From Rhizophagus irregularis (lineage: Eukaryota > Glomeromycota > Glomeromycetes > Glomerales > Glomeraceae): 64,000 nt of DNA. The notes below the pieces were generated by a model, which saw nothing but the letters and a program-made list of their open reading frames with translations, had not been told where the DNA came from and did no database searches. A program made the translations under genes and the position numbers. The stretch's first letter is position 1; each line of letters begins with the position of its first letter. The stretch spans positions 3,121,501-3,185,500 of the forward strand of contig NC_089438.1 in the NCBI RefSeq assembly GCF_026210795.1, given 5' to 3'. Positions 11,329 to 24,000 of this stretch are shown here, one piece after another.

Positions 11329-12947
11329 TTAATCATTTTGTTGATTACATAAAATATTTAGCTTATCGTCATGATCTTCTTCCTCATCAAAACTATCAAG
11401 ATCAAAATATAAAGATTCTGAATAAAGAAATAAAATCAATATGTTTATAATTAACAATAAATAGAGAAAATTTCTTTAAAAAAAAAATTACCTGGAATAT
11501 CAAATTTGTGAGAATCTGAAAGATTTTTAAAATTCAAAAGCCTACTAGTATAAACAGCTTGTGGATGCGTTTTATACGAAATTTTTGAATTATTTTGATC
11601 TACTTTTTTATTCAATTTATTTGCTTGAGCACATTGTTTAGATATTCCTGATTCATCAGGATCTTGTTTTGAGAAGGGATCCTTTTCCCTTCTATCAACA
11701 GATATATCACTAAAAAATCTAGAGTTCATATCTTTCAATTGTTTTGCACTTGGTCGTTTCAAAGGATCTGTATTCCAACACTGTTCAATCAAATCTAAGA
11801 GTAGTTGAGGTACATGATAATCTTTTGATTGTGGACGAAGTCCTTTACAAATTCCTGAAGCTAAAGATTGATCATGTGGTATATCACAATATGGAGGCAA
11901 TCCAGTAAAAATCTCATAAGCTATAATACCAAATGCGTAAATATCAGCTGCTTTTGTATATTTTTGACCTTTTAATACTTCAGGAGCAATATAAGGTAAT
12001 ACACCAAATATTTTTTTGTCTTCGTTATTAACAGATTTTCCATCATCTATTTCACATAAACCTAAATCACCAATACAAAAATTATGAGCATCTTTTATCA
12101 AGATATTTCCTGAATGAAAATCTCTATGAATTATATCTTTATCATGAATATCCTTCAAACCATCAATAATCCAAGATATATAAAGTATTTTATCTTTCCA
12201 ACTCATATCTTTAAAACTTTCATTTAAAAAGTTTCGAAGACTACCTCTAGAAGCGTAATCCATTACCATTATATAATTTTTTGTATTAGGATCTTGGGAT
12301 ACGCCGTAACATTTAATATAATTAGGAAGATAATTCAATTCCGAATGAAATTTAACCTAATAATTAATTGTAAGTCTTTATCAAGATCTTTATTTTTTTT
12401 TTTTAAAAAAAAAGTACATATATATATCATACTGTACCTCTTTTGAAAATTCTTGTACTAAAAGTTGAGAATTATATAAAGACTTTAAAGCCACTCGACA
12501 ATTTTGTTTATCCCTATTCCATTTTTTAAGTTTATTATCCCAAGAACCGATATATCCTTCTTTCCATATTGCTGTATAAACAGTACCAAAACCACCTTTT
12601 GCAATATATTTAACTTTGGAAAATTGACTATAATCTATCCATTCTAATACTTGCCAAAATTCTTTAGCATTCAATTGTGCTTCTTGAATAAATTTGTCAA
12701 TATTAGCATTTCCACTTGTCCAATTTTTGAAATTTTCTTTAAATATTAAAGAATTACAAGTTTGGCACCAAGTATAATGAGTTCTAATTTGCCTGCAACG
12801 TTCACATAATCCATATTTAATATAACTTTCATACAATTCTGATGGTATAACTTTATTAATTAGTAATTTTTGTTCGTCAGTTAATACCGGACGTAGAAAT
12901 TCGTTTATTTGATTGTAGACCTCATCACTAATATGTAATTCTTCCAT
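11329..12947 (-). CDS. Protein kinase, Glomeromycotina-expanded family (copy 2)
   Basis: Paralogue of 1074-2778 with matching exon boundaries: 12947-12438, 12356-11492 and 11417-11329, giving about 487 residues. It has the same Cys quartet (CERC...CQTC), NWTSGN linker, glycine loop KGGFGTVY, VALK, HRDFHSGN, DLG in place of DFG, APE and the THPQAVYTSRLLNF tail. The final exon is read to a TAA at 11331-11329; copy 1 instead appears to splice once more, so the two C-termini differ. No damage seen; probably active, role unknown. The pair flank the MLKL-like locus in the same orientation, 10 kb apart. Confidence 0.9.
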
Positions 12948-13385
12948 AATTGTGACAGTGTAATTGTATAATATGATGCTTTACGAAAAATAAGATATTA
13001 CTAATAATATTATTTTATTGTCATGCGCCAAATAAATTTTTTTTTTAGAATATCATAAAAGTTTCAATATTTATACTATTATGGTAATATACTAACCATT
13101 AATAAATTCATTTGATTTACTAAGATGGTAATGATAATTCCGTTAATTGCGCAGCGAACGTGGCGGAAAATTCTACAGAGGAATTCTTTCGTTACACAAA
13201 TTCCATTAAAAATAATAATCCTGACGATAGTTAGCAAACGTAGCGGAAAATTCTACGGAGAAATTCTTTTCTTTATTTTCATTATACATTTTTAGAATAA
13301 CTATAGTGGGAGACACAACAAATCATCAAATATGTTTCAAATAAAAATCACGTGATTGAATTAATATTGACTTTTGATTGGATAG

Positions 13386-14729
13386 AACCACCCTAGCGTC
13401 GCCTAGAAAAAATGGTAGCCGGATAGGTTTTCATTTACCCCAGTATCACCGACACTTTTATAATTAAAATTCCACCCCCACGTGACCGGTGACATTTAAA
13501 GGGATGTGAAAAAAATAATTTTGTGGGGCAAAAAATAACTAAGTCCCTCAGATAAATATAAACAGTGAAAACGCGGTGGGTGTGATGCCGGTGATGAATA
13601 TTACAAAATCACGTGGGGGTGGAAAAAGTGTCGGTGATACTCGGGAAGATATAGGTTTTCCGGGTTACACGTGATTCGGAAACCGATTTTTGGGTTAGCT
13701 TGTTAATTTTTATTATAACGTAGTAAAAAAAACTTCGATAAATAACTGAATAAATTAATATAGTAAATATTTAAGTATTTTAAGAAAATTGCTGAAATTT
13801 TATTTATTGCTATGATATTATTTATTTTATTTATTCCCAATACATTGTAATTTTGTTAAAGTTTTTCCATGTTTTTGGCATTGTTCAACAGTTTTCTAGT
13901 GCTTTAATATCTATTTAATTTGTTGTTTGTTATTTTGTTTGATCAGAAATTTCTATCCTCTTCCTCAAGTGTTTATAATGAGAAACTTTTTCTATAGTAA
14001 CACGTATTTCAAATTATTTCATGATTACATTGTTTCATATTATTACCAATATTACCAATGAAAGGCGAAGTAAAGGAGGCGTAGACAAGGGTATTTTTGC
14101 CATAAAATTGTCGTTTTATTAACGATTTTGCCACTTTTTTTAATTATTCACCTTTTCCAACAATCTGAAATTTTGCAAACAATTTTTAACCATAGATGTC
14201 GTTTTGGTTTGTTATATGATTCTTTTAACAATTCTTTAGCCTAAAAAAATTATTTTGACATTAGTAAAGATTAAAAATGCATCTGTATATGAAATTTATA
14301 CATAGTATTAACATGCCTTGGTCGTAGATGTAACATTTTATGAGAATATTTTTAAACTTTGATTAAGTCCAGTTTTGATAAGATTTCTATATTTATTGTT
14401 CCTTCACAATGGTACCGTTATAAATAGGTAGATGTGTCTCTTTGTTTATCTAATATAGGATGCTTTACTTGCCGTTTTCCAAGTTCAATTCGACAATTGC
14501 AATAATATAATATATGAAGAGAGTCTTTTTTTTGATTTTTATTCCGATAAACCCATGAATAGCCATCATCTTCCGAAGTAAGTATTATTACAGAAAGATA
14601 TTGATGAAAAGGTAAAAAGGTAAAAATTGATTTATAATCAATTAATGTAACCGGAAATCAGTTTCCGAATCACGTGTAGCCAGCAAACCTATCCGGCTAC
14701 CATTTTTTCTAGGTGACGCTAGGTAAGTT
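13386..14729. mobile_element. Non-autonomous DNA transposon with long terminal inverted repeats
   Basis: The termini contain cctagcgtc (left) and a matching complement (right), followed in both by tagaaaaaatggtagccgga. Homology between the arms continues through a cacgtgattcggaaac block, interrupted on the left by the insert 13433-13650. A direct repeat of at least 10 bp, gattggatag, lies on both sides (13376-13385, 14730-14739), consistent with a Mutator-like target duplication; the exact boundary is ambiguous by a few bases. No transposase in the interior, which is AT-rich and unremarkable. Confidence 0.8.
13433..13650. mobile_element. MITE inserted in the terminal repeat of the 13386-14729 element
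   Basis: A 218-bp element with inverted ends carrying agtatcaccgacac and inner arms ccacccccacgtga / tcacgtgggggtgg. It is flanked by a perfect 10-bp duplication, ataggttttc (13423-13432, 13651-13660). The right arm of the host has a single uninterrupted version of this site, so the host must have been present first. Mutator-like by duplication length. Confidence 0.85.
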
Positions 14730-14739
14730 GATTGGATAG

Positions 14740-15970
14740 AAATAAATCATGTGGTTAATACTTCTCTGTAATTCGGCTGAATTTATTAATTTTAAGACTT
14801 TATTTATATTCCAGCAAAAATCATAATGACTGACCAGAATCAAATCTGAAAATTATATATAAAATACCTGAATTTTACAGGTTAATAACTTTTGATTTAG
14901 ATAACCAAACTGGATAATCTCAACGTCATTTTGTAGCTTTAATTAGTATCTAATAAATTACGTTTAAATATTTTAACTCAAAAAATTTTTATTAAATTTT
15001 CAATTTATTTGATGTATTGTTGCGTCCCAAACCGAGGGAACCACCAACGCCAAAAGGATGTTATATCATGCGAAATTTTATGATTTTTACTAATTTTACC
15101 CCATTGAGAAATCCATCTTGGTATGGCTTAGATCAGTTGATCAGTTGGATGATTGACATCTACAAAAAAAATATTACCCATATAAATAATTTGAATTGTG
15201 CAACGTGAAATGCGTGATGATTCTGCGCCAATTAAAATGGTCATGAGCACAAATCCTTGTGGTGGTTAATGAATTTGGTCGGCTCTCGGGATGATGCAAT
15301 TGACCGCAGCAGATCACATCATCAGTTAAAGTATAATGGGCTTTTTGCTTTTTTTATATTGTTTTTCAGTTCTTATAAACTTACTTCTTTTCGGTTCTTA
15401 TAATAGACCGAAATATAATAAATTTTTTTTTTTCGTTTTTTTTCAAACCGAAATTTATTTATTTATTTTTTTTATTTACTTCTCAAGTTTTTTTTTATTC
15501 TGTACATATTTAATTATTTATAATTAATGATACTAATATATCTTAATTTACCTAAATATTGATTGTTATATTGATTTCAACTATATTAATTCTGTTGCAA
15601 CGCAACAAGTTAGGAATTATTTTTATTTGGGTTCATTCAATCCGATTGTTGAAAATTTCCTTTTTCTTTTATGCCGATCAATAGTAGCGCAACAGCCGTA
15701 ACACCCGTAACAATTTACTATAAATAGAATTTTTATATCAAATTTTTGAATGTTACACATGCTGTATAAGGGCTTATTTTTTGAAATAAATTTAATCCGA
15801 ATTCCGTAATTTTTTAAAAAAAATTTTACATTTCACTTTATTATGTGAATTTACTAATAAAGTTTTTAAGCTAACCAGTTAAAAAGAAAAAAATATTATC
15901 TTTGAATTTACTAAGTAAATTGTAATCTACATATATACAATCCAAATTAATTAGCATTGGAATTATCAAA
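14740..15970. other. Intergenic, no supported gene
   Basis: AT-rich, with two short frames (15017-15208, 15336-15527); the second is a T-rich, Phe-coding tract. I see no domain or structural RNA. Confidence 0.5.
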
Positions 15971-17789
15971 ATGGATCCTAAAGAAAATAAAAGAAGTTTA
16001 TGGAAGTTTGTTTATGTTGATGAATATCAGGTAAAACAATTCGTTTTATCATTAATAATATAACATTATTTATTTCTAAGTTGAGCAATGATAATGTTTT
16101 TTTTTAATTATTTATTTTAAAAGTTACATGTTACAATTTCTACTATTGGTTCAACTGCTGAATCAGCAGTAGAGGTAGATGATAAAATAGTTTATATGGA
16201 AGATTTAGAAAAAAGAAAACAAGTATATGGAATATGTGGAGAATGTAATGAACCTGGCACAGGAGAAGATTGGTGTCAACCTTGTAATGCTAAAAAATTT
16301 AAGGATAAATTGAAAAATTGGACTAGTGGAAATAAAGATATTGATGAATTTATACAACAATCACAACTTAATGCTGTACACCATAGAAAATATCTTGAAT
16401 GGATACCTTTTGAAAATTTTAAAGATATTACTTATATTACCAGAGGTGGATTTGGTAAAATTTACTCAGCTGAATAGCCTGAAGGATATATTGATTCTTG
16501 GGGTATTAAAAATCATAGATGGAAAAGGTATAGCAGAAAAGTTGCATTAAAAAGTTTGGATAATTCATCTTGTATAAGTACAGAATTTTTAAATGAGGTA
16601 ATTAAAATAAGAAATGTAACTTATTTACTTAATATTATATTTTATTAATTCCTTTCAATGTTTTATTAGATTAAAACTCATCTTCAGATTTATCTTCTTG
16701 ATGTTATTCAATGTTATGGAATAACTCAAGATCCAAATACCAAAGATTATATGATGGTTTTAGAATATTGTGAATATGGAAATTTGAGAAATTATTATAT
16801 GAATTATGAATCAGATTATTATTCAAAATTTTATAGATTAATAAAAATTGCAAGAGGACTTCTAGATATTCATAATGCTGGAAAAATTCATAAAGATTTT
16901 CATTCAGGCAATATATTATATTATAGTGATAGACATCCATATATAAGTGATTTAGGAATGTGCCAACCAGCAAATAATAAAAAGCAATTAGTTAAACAAG
17001 AAGAATTTATGGAGTGTTACCTTATATAGCACCAGATGTTTTACGTGGATATCAATATACAAAAGCATCTGATATTTATTCATTTGGAATAATGATTAAT
17101 GAATATATATCTGAAGAAACTCCTTATAATAATATTCCTCATAATCATGCTTTAGCTATTAAAATATGTAAAGGACTTAGACCAAATATTTTTGAATATA
17201 CACCAAAATTACTTGCAGAATTAATTATTGAATGTTGGGATGCTAAAGCAGAAAATAGACCAACTGCTAAAGAATTGTATCAAACATTAAATAAATGGTG
17301 TAATAGCTTTAGGTTTAAGGATAGTGATATTAAATCTCAAGTAAATGAATATGATGATAAAATCAAATTAAACAGAAGAAGTGAAAAAAGATCTAATAAC
17401 ATTCAAACACATCCACAAGCAATCTATACTAGTAGACTTTTAAATTTCAAAAATCTTCCAGAACCAGTAAATTCAGGTAATTTAATTTAACTTTACTTTG
17501 GTCACCAAAAAAAAATGCATTACTAATAACTTTATTTTTTAATAGACATTACTAAAACAACATTACGTAAGTAATTATTTCTATTGGAAATCAATATAAT
17601 TAATAAATCTTTATATTGTTTTAATATCATATTAATTAATTTATAGATTCCGAATGTTTTGATTGTCAATTAGACGAATTAGGTAAGATTATTTATTCTT
17701 TAGTTCTTTATTTTGCTAATACTTATTAATTTGCTTACTTTGTAGATCTTGAAGAAATTAATCAAAATGAAGAAAATAATACTGAATGA
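15971..17789 (+). pseudogene. Broken kinase of the same family (nonsense plus frameshift)
   Basis: Six exons can be traced: 15971-16030, 16124-16597, 16670-17476, 17546-17566, 17647-17682 and 17746-17789. The protein has the Cys quartet CGEC...CQPC, NWTSGNKDID linker, RGGFGKIY loop, VALK, HKDFHSGN (HRD Arg replaced by Lys), DLG, APD, SDIYSFG and the THPQAIYTSRLLNF tail with small acidic exons. Two lesions break it: a TAG at 16475-16477 just after the glycine loop, at a position where the paralogues read Trp (TGG), and the loss of one base near 17008 before VLPYIAP. Everything else aligns without further damage, so the loss is recent. Read-through is not excluded for the stop but cannot repair the frameshift. 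Confidence 0.85.
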
Positions 17790-18625
17790 TTTTTTTTTAT
17801 GAGAATCAAAGAATTTAGTTTAATTAAAATTATAATATTAAATTATTTCTTTTATACTAGTTATTATTTATGGGTTTTGTATGTATTCTGGTTTAATAAA
17901 AATAAATTATAAATTGGCAAATTAATTTTATCTTTACATTATTACGTACTGTATATTAAACTAATCTGACAATAATATTCTAGGTAGTTTAATATCAAAT
18001 TAAATTATCACTTATTGAATAAATTTATTATTATTTTTTTACTTGATTATTTTTAAACGAAAAATGATCTTGAAATTTTTACAAAAATGTTTTAAAAGAT
18101 TTTAATTAGTTGTTGAAACATAAAATGAAGAATCAAATGAAAATGAACAAGCACAAAGTAATAATTTGACTATCGATCATTTATGAACTGGATATACTGA
18201 TAAAAGTTTTTGCTAGATAGTAAATAAACAAATACTACAATATGATGATTTCATAATTTATAAAAATTTCAGTGATTTTCACGACTTGATGATATACAGT
18301 ATATATATTTCTCAGATAACTAACTATTAACTTTTCAGTGAAATCATCTTAAATTAGTTCTAATCATAATATATAATAATTGAATAATTTTTATAAAGTA
18401 ATTTATTGATAAGTTATAATATAAAAACAAAAAAAAAATAAAATTATTTAAATTACAAACTAAGAAATATTTAATCTTATTACTCTAGTCCTAGTGTTTA
18501 AATAATTATATAAAAATACTTTGTGTAATAATAGTATTACATAGAAGATGATTATTTATCTATATCTAAAAATTTATTAAAAAAGACTTTAGTAGTGATT
18601 TTTTAAATTAATTAAAATTTCAAAT
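17790..18625. other. Intergenic, nothing recognised
   Basis: Very AT-rich, no open frame of note. It separates two convergent kinase relics, so it probably holds their 3' ends. Confidence 0.5.
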
Positions 18626-19905
18626 TTAAAATAAAGAATCCTTACTATCCGGAAGTTCTAATTCGTCTTGTTCTTCTGAATGAAGATTCGGATTGTTATG
18701 TATTTCATCATCTACAAATAAAATAATTATTTAGAAAATACTAAATTAGTTATTATTATTATTATTATAATTATTATAATCAGTTTAAATAATTATATTA
18801 CATACCATCAATATTATCATGATATTTTTATTTGTTGCTGCATTGTTTCTTGAATATTAAAAATTAAAATAATGTTATGTTCAATATTAAACAATTAAAT
18901 TTGATAATATTAATCATATTACTTACCATTTTTTTGAATTCCTTTTGAATATTTTGGATAATTTTTTACTACCAACTAAAAAGTTTAAAATGTAAATTTA
19001 ATTTGTTTGATTATCTAAAGGAAATAATATTAAATATGTCTTATAAATTACCTTTAAAAATGTTAATTATTTTTGAACTATTCTTCTGATTATTCAACTT
19101 ATCAAAATTATCAACTAATAGATAAAAATAAATCAAATAAAGTACTATCTTATTATATTAACATAAATCTAATATACTTACTGTTATTGGGAATATGAAA
19201 GTTGTATGATTTATTAACTGTGAAATGCTAATAAAAGAAAATAATTTATTATTTAATTATTTTAAAATAAAAATATATAAAATTGTAATGTTTAATTTAT
19301 ACCTTCTTGTTCTTCTGCATTATTATTTAATTAAAAAGGTAAGATTTTAATTATTAATATCAACCATATATTAAAAATCAAATAACGAATTTCAATAATA
19401 TTTTCTGTTGCATTTCTTGGTTCAGGAAGATTTTCAAATTGATAAACTTTAATCATAAGTAGTCTTCTACTATTTGTATGAATATCCACCTTTTGTTAAA
19501 TATTTAATATTTTTTAAATTATTATATGGAATCCATTCAATTATACTATCTGGTTCAAGTGTTTTCATTTGACATTCTTGTATTAAATTATCAATAATAT
19601 CATTTCCAGATGTCCAATTTGAAAATTTTCTTTTTAATAATTTCGACACATAATGTAGCTAAACATTTTTAGTTACAATTTTCACAAACTCTTCTTGTTC
19701 CACTATTATCAATAAGTTTGCTTTTGTCATAACTTGCAGTCAAAATTTTTATTGCTTCAGATTTTTCATCTTTTGTAAGTAATTCTTCAGCAAGAATTGT
19801 TTGTTTTTGAAATTCAAATTGTTTGTGCATATCGCTATAATACGCTAGTTCACATGCTTTATTAAATATAGTATAAATTAAGTCTTTTCTAATAGTAACA
19901 GACAT
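18626..19905 (-). pseudogene. Decayed kinase relic, inverted paralogue of 28362-30562
   Basis: The first 78 codons (19905-19672) parallel the start of the kinase at 28362: same helical leader, TKDEKSEAIKIL and VCENCN. A TAA then interrupts, followed by a frameshifted leader (about NWTSGNDIIDNL, then IIEWIPYNN) and the first residues of a glycine loop (TKGG). The sequence next jumps to the C-terminal tail (VYQFENLPEPRNATE near 19440), so nearly the whole catalytic domain is deleted. Tail exons are still recognisable, including 18711-18626, which ends NPNLHSEEQDELELP. It cannot encode a kinase. Confidence 0.8.
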
Positions 19906-21837
19906 AATAAAATATTTTATTGTAAATTTTTTTAAAAATTTTTTTTGGAACGGTCTACTTATAAGTCAATCATGTGTAACAATGACTGCGTATGTACTCC
20001 TGTACTCAAACCTAATCAGTCTAGTCAAATGATTTGTGATTTTCATTGTTGAGGAAAATTTTTTTTCCGATACATCAAATTTAATTTCGACCAAAAAGTA
20101 CGACAATTTTTTATTTAATCTTTGCCATTTATTTTAAAGGATTTCAAAAAAAAAAAAAAAATTATTATTTATCTAAAGACGCAAGTTCACTTGACAAATA
20201 ACGATGATCGTAAATACTGTAACTACAGTATTAAATATATATATATCAGAAATTTATACCATTAAAATATATTAGACAAATTTAATTGTAAATTTGGATT
20301 TTAATGTACATAGGATTGATAGGAGAAGTTAATTGATAAATTAACATTGAATATATTAAAAATTGTAATATAAAAAATATTCATAATATTTCTTTTTTTA
20401 AGGATGACTATCTAAAAATAATCAAAAGTTGAATTAACTTTTATAAAAAGTTTAACTTATAGTAAGTTGCTCCTCTGATATGAAAACTTTTTTTTCATTT
20501 CATCAAAATTTATAAGTTTTCCATTTAAAACATCACGACATCAGGTATTTAAAATACTATAAAGATTGTACAAATCCTAATACAAATTGCGATTATCAAA
20601 AATTTTCAACCTTAAAAAAATTACTTCTTCAAAAACGAATTTTATTTATTACTTTTGCGATTGTAAGTAAGTGGCTGCCTATTTATCTGATTTATACGCA
20701 CTTCGAATTTTTCGATAGTCTTGCCCTTAAAATCTGCTTTGGAGAAATTGTTTTAGCCATGCCTGTTACCTCCATTATTATTTGCACGAATCTTAAGTTG
20801 ATTTCTCATCGTTATTCTTCCATTAATATCACTATTATTGGATTAAATTATCTACTAGGTCAAACAGTTTTCATACAAGTCTATATGGAAACTCTACAAT
20901 TATTACAGTTTTATGGATAAAAATAGCCATAGGATTTTTGTTTATCTAAATAAATTTTAGCATATGATTATTATGATATACAATTTCCCTATGAAAATAA
21001 TCATATGATATTTATACAAAGTATTTGATTTATGTGCAATTTACATATGATTTGGTATAGAATTTTGCAATCATAGCCTATAAAAAACAAGCAATTTTTT
21101 TACTTCTTTAGTAATTCATAAAATTTGTGCGTACTTGGTGGCGTAACTTTATATGAAATCACCGACGTGATATAAATCAGGAAATTTCATTGGTCTATAT
21201 TTTGTATGGCATGATTTATTTATTCATCTTTTTTTCTTTTTTTTTTCAACATCACTTCAACATTTTTTTTTGTTAAATAAAAACTGAATAATCTGCGAAG
21301 TTGGTTTTAATTGTTAATTATTATGTTTTATTAAGTATTTTTTTACATAATACTACATACTGCTTTACTACGTGCGCGTTTTTCATTTCATAGCGTAATT
21401 TCAGTACTTTGTTAACTGGAATATGCCTTGGAGGTTTAAGAAAATTTGTTCAGCAGGTATGAAACTATCTATATATTAATTTTATTATATATCTTTAAAA
21501 TATTTGCGAAGAACTGATTTACATTTGTTTTTTTCGCATAATGTCTGCGATTAGATTTATCAATCCGGTCATACTTTGAGAGTATTCTGGTATTAAAGTG
21601 GTCGCATTGGGTTTTCTTGAGACAATGAAACTCCATCCTAATTCAGTTCAAGGTTCATTAGACAAATGAGAATCCATATAACGAAAACAATTTCTAACCT
21701 TTCTGCTGGTGTTCTTGTCAATGAAGAAGAACAAAGGATATATAATGACAGTAATAAACTGTGATTTGAAATTGCAACTTTGCTAGTTCAACAGGTTCGT
21801 CAACATTTTATTTAAACCTTATTTCTGGTTCATAAAA
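19906..21837. other. Gene desert, start
   Basis: No supported gene. Around 21570-21800 short frames with a coding feel appear (for example NLSAGVLVNEEEQRIYNDSN) between stops, suggesting an eroded coding fragment without a family I can name. Confidence 0.35.
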
Positions 21838-22060
21838 GGTGGGATGTGCACGACCTCTGGATGGTGAATTCCTCCTAGAGGTATAGAGTGTAAGTGTCAT
21901 TTCTAGCGTGACATTTCACGAGCTTCTCTACTATTGCATAGCCTAAAGCGGTGTTGACCTTCCTGTGGGTAGGGGTGTTGTTCTCCAGTGTGATAGGTGT
22001 GGGTATCATTCCCCTAGAAAGATCATGAGTCATGTACGAAATGTACTACCTACTTGATTT
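21838..22060. other. Compositionally distinct GC-richer island
   Basis: About 220 bp (ggtgggatgtgcacgacc to catgagtcatgtacg) that is far less AT-rich than the surrounding kilobases and has no long open frame. It could be a non-autonomous retroelement, a transposon fragment or an RNA gene. I could not match RNA polymerase III boxes convincingly, so no function is claimed. Confidence 0.3.
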
Positions 22061-22549
22061 ACATTTACTAATTATTTCAAGTTTTCTTAGAAATACTCAC
22101 CTGAAGCTTTGGGTTAAAAGACAGCTGGCGATTAAGGAGGTGTGTATGGACTTTAAATAGGGCTCTTTAAAGTGTTAATGATATCAGTTGTGTTATCACT
22201 TGCCAACCTTCTTTAGGATATATTGATCACAGATTGACGTATTGAATATGCTTGATGCTTCTTGTAGTCAAAAAAGCAACGAATACATTGGTGAAGTTAA
22301 TTCACACGCAGAATTTGCCATTTAGACAAAAGTGTAAAAAAAAAAAATAATCTATCATCTCAAAAAGTTGGTGAAATTTTTTTTGATATAAAAATATCGC
22401 CTTGGATTTTATGATGAGCACGTTTTATTAATGGCTTTATTGTATCTACAGGATAGAAAATTGGATGTCTCAGTTAAAAAGGTCCATATAAAATGCAACT
22501 TATGATAAGGATTTGTTCACACGAATTCCTCAAAAGTTTTCTCATATGA

Positions 22550-24000
22550 ACAGATAAAACCACAGGCAGGAATGTAGATGATGATATTGATGATCCACTC
22601 ATTGGCAATAATAGAGCCATTAATTTAGCTGGGCATTTTAATTTTCGAAAGATAATTCATCATCATTAAATTCAATTAAAACCGTATGAAGTTCCTTCAT
22701 ATCTGCTTCCTTTGACAAGTCACAAAATCTTGATAGCGTATCACCTGACCTAGAAGAGAGCAAAACAGAATTAATTGACATATAGTATCAAGGTGAAGAA
22801 GAAATTAGGACAAAATTGAATGGCTCAATATAGTTCGCAAACAAAAATCCTGAAAACATACAGGCCACCTTTTATTATCTCGTTGAGCGCCACATTCCTG
22901 CTGGAGTTCAATATAAGCATCTTGATAAAAGGTTAGGGCTGGTATTATACGTAAATTTAAAAAATCTAGCCCTCATTTCCTGGTGACTGGGCCTTAGTAT
23001 ATCTCATGCGTCGTAAAATAAACTTCAGTCATATGTATTTACAAAATCAAGTATCAAGTTTATTTAAAACTTCAGTCATATGTATTTACAAAATCAAGTA
23101 TCAAGTTTATTTATTAGTGTACATTTTTACTAAATAAATTTAAGAATTACGCAAATCAATTCACCGAAGATATTTGTGATATGGTAAACATTTCATATGG
23201 TTCGCAACTCAAGTCTTTTGTAATTTCAATTGAATCATTCAATACCTTTCGTCATGAGGGTCATAATATCGCACAACGGATTTTAATACATTTGTAAGTG
23301 TTTATTTGAAATATTTAACAACCACAACAAAATACTTAAATAATTTTTCTATAAGTAGTTCCGAGTGATTTTGAAGTACCAACAAGAATTGAAAACAAAA
23401 ACATTGAACTTACTCAATAGATACAACAGTATATATTATTAGTAGATTATTCTGTATGCATCAAGATCGATGTGGTCGAACTTGTATGGTAAATATCAAT
23501 ATCAATTTGTAAAATTAAAAATGATAAAGCTCATTTGTTAATTTTCTTTTTGTTTTATTTAGGAATTAGGATTAACATACAAAACATCACAAAATTGACG
23601 GACTCATTAAAGTCAAGCTATAATTCTATTTGAGTCTCATAGCAGGTGAGCACCTATATCAAAGGAAGACGTTGATATTAAATTATGTAGAAATTTTATG
23701 CGAATTCTGAATAACCTATTATAGCCATTTGTCATCATATTAACATTATTTAATGTATAGGTTCGAAGAAAGAGACTTGTCCATTATTACTTTCAAAATT
23801 TGACATTACGGTAAGAACTTCGGTACAAACAAAATTCAAGTGACACTCCTACTAATCTACCAGCATATTAGAATTTGGAAGATAAAGTTGATGAAGATAG
23901 AAATATTGACGAAGGTAAAAATGTTGATGAAGAGATAATAATTATGAAGAGTGTTGCGAACTATGAAAATTAAGTTCAAGACAATATTAGACGAAGTAAG
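22550..24000 (+). pseudogene. Eroded coding fragments, unrecognised
   Basis: A series of short frames in different phases look coding by composition but are cut by stops and shifts, for example NVDDDIDDPLIGNNRAINLA near 22570, NIQATFYYLVERHIPAGVQY near 22860 and SYGSQLKSFVISIESFNTF near 23200, and an Asp/Glu-rich piece near 23890. They could be one ancient gene or transposon protein. I recognise no family. Confidence 0.3.
23020..23113. repeat. Tandem duplication, 2 x 47 bp
   Basis: Two nearly identical adjacent 47-bp units beginning aaacttcagtcatatg (23020 and 23067). A recent local duplication inside decayed sequence. Confidence 0.85.

Noticed and set aside
16704-16973. Minus-strand 89-codon frame
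   Set aside because: Antisense shadow of the kinase exon 16670-17476.
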